Shown: one piece after another, positions 46,294 to 47,708 of the stretch
Position numbering within the stretch: the first letter of the stretch is position 1
How the letters are laid out: every line of letters begins with the position of its first letter
Origin: Serpentinimonas sp.
Lineage (GTDB): Bacteria; Pseudomonadota; Gammaproteobacteria; Burkholderiales; Burkholderiaceae_C
DNA: 47,708 nt
Reading direction: 5' to 3'
NCBI GenBank assembly: GCA_025458665.1
Contig: JALOSG010000003.1
Coordinates: forward strand, 1 to 47,708
Notes under the pieces: model-generated
The model's input: the letters and a program-made list of their open reading frames with translations, nothing else
The model's database searches: none
Told to the model about the DNA's origin: nothing
Made by a program: the position numbers and the translations under genes

Positions 46294-47708
<1,415 letters not shown>

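Overview
The window is about 47.7 kb of high-GC, gene-dense chromosome. Gene content and order suggest a betaproteobacterium of the order Burkholderiales, most likely family Comamonadaceae (Hydrogenophaga/Acidovorax-like): etfBA followed by an acyl-CoA dehydrogenase, soxAX, nadE-glnB, TRAP-TAXI uptake genes, and many GTG/TTG starts joined by ATGA- or GTGA-type overlaps. This placement is from recognition only; no database search was possible. I saw no tRNA, rRNA, CRISPR array, insertion sequence, phage gene or plasmid function. The longest gene-free gaps are about 280-290 bp.

Layout. 1-7852 (minus): moxR, a DUF58 gene and tgpA in an overlapping operon, then a lytic transglycosylase, a carboxysomal-type (CsoSCA-like) carbonic anhydrase, a TAXI solute-binding protein and the start of its TRAP permease. 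7882-9640 (plus): an HDAC-family deacetylase and an enoyl-CoA hydratase, ended by a terminator. 9721-15830 (plus): an MscS channel, a regulatory region with two perfect palindromes, etfB-etfA, an acyl-CoA dehydrogenase broken by an internal deletion, and a nitronate monooxygenase-type flavoprotein. 15820-24207: the minus-strand set tsaE-amiC-mutL-(MFS)-miaA, interrupted by a plus-strand NagGH/AndAcAd-like Rieske dioxygenase pair. 24190-27879 (plus): queG, then an MlaE-like permease, an MCE protein and a lipoprotein. 27913-31352: a divergent AEC-family transporter, then an NYN-like protein, a methyltransferase and RNase HI. 31465-35787: an RND efflux adaptor and pump. 35828-40508 (minus): moaA-mobA-moeA and, behind a terminator, soxA-soxX. 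40791-47708: ppa; the divergent FemAB-like acyltransferase and nadE, whose start codons overlap; glnB; a frameshifted LOG-family gene; an RDD membrane protein; and the 5' part of ilvB.

How the genes fit together. Most are housekeeping: tRNA modification (miaA, tsaE, queG), mismatch repair (mutL), envelope work (amiC, mltB, Mla-like genes), cofactors (nadE, moaA/mobA/moeA) and nitrogen signalling (glnB). EtfAB would take electrons from acyl-CoA dehydrogenases, and the paired operators upstream fit control by fatty-acid or branched-chain-acid repressors. Molybdenum cofactor genes next to soxAX fit thiosulfate oxidation, although the rest of the Sox system is not here.

Most worth a second look: the non-carboxysomal CsoSCA-like enzyme beside a TRAP-TAXI transporter; the NYN-methyltransferase-RNase HI operon; the Mla-like operon without an ATPase; the two-palindrome etf promoter; the dioxygenase pair inside a conserved superoperon; and two gene-breaking deletions, one of which looks like loss of one copy of an 11-bp tandem repeat. 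I did not find one clearly new system. The carbonic anhydrase-TRAP cluster is the best candidate.
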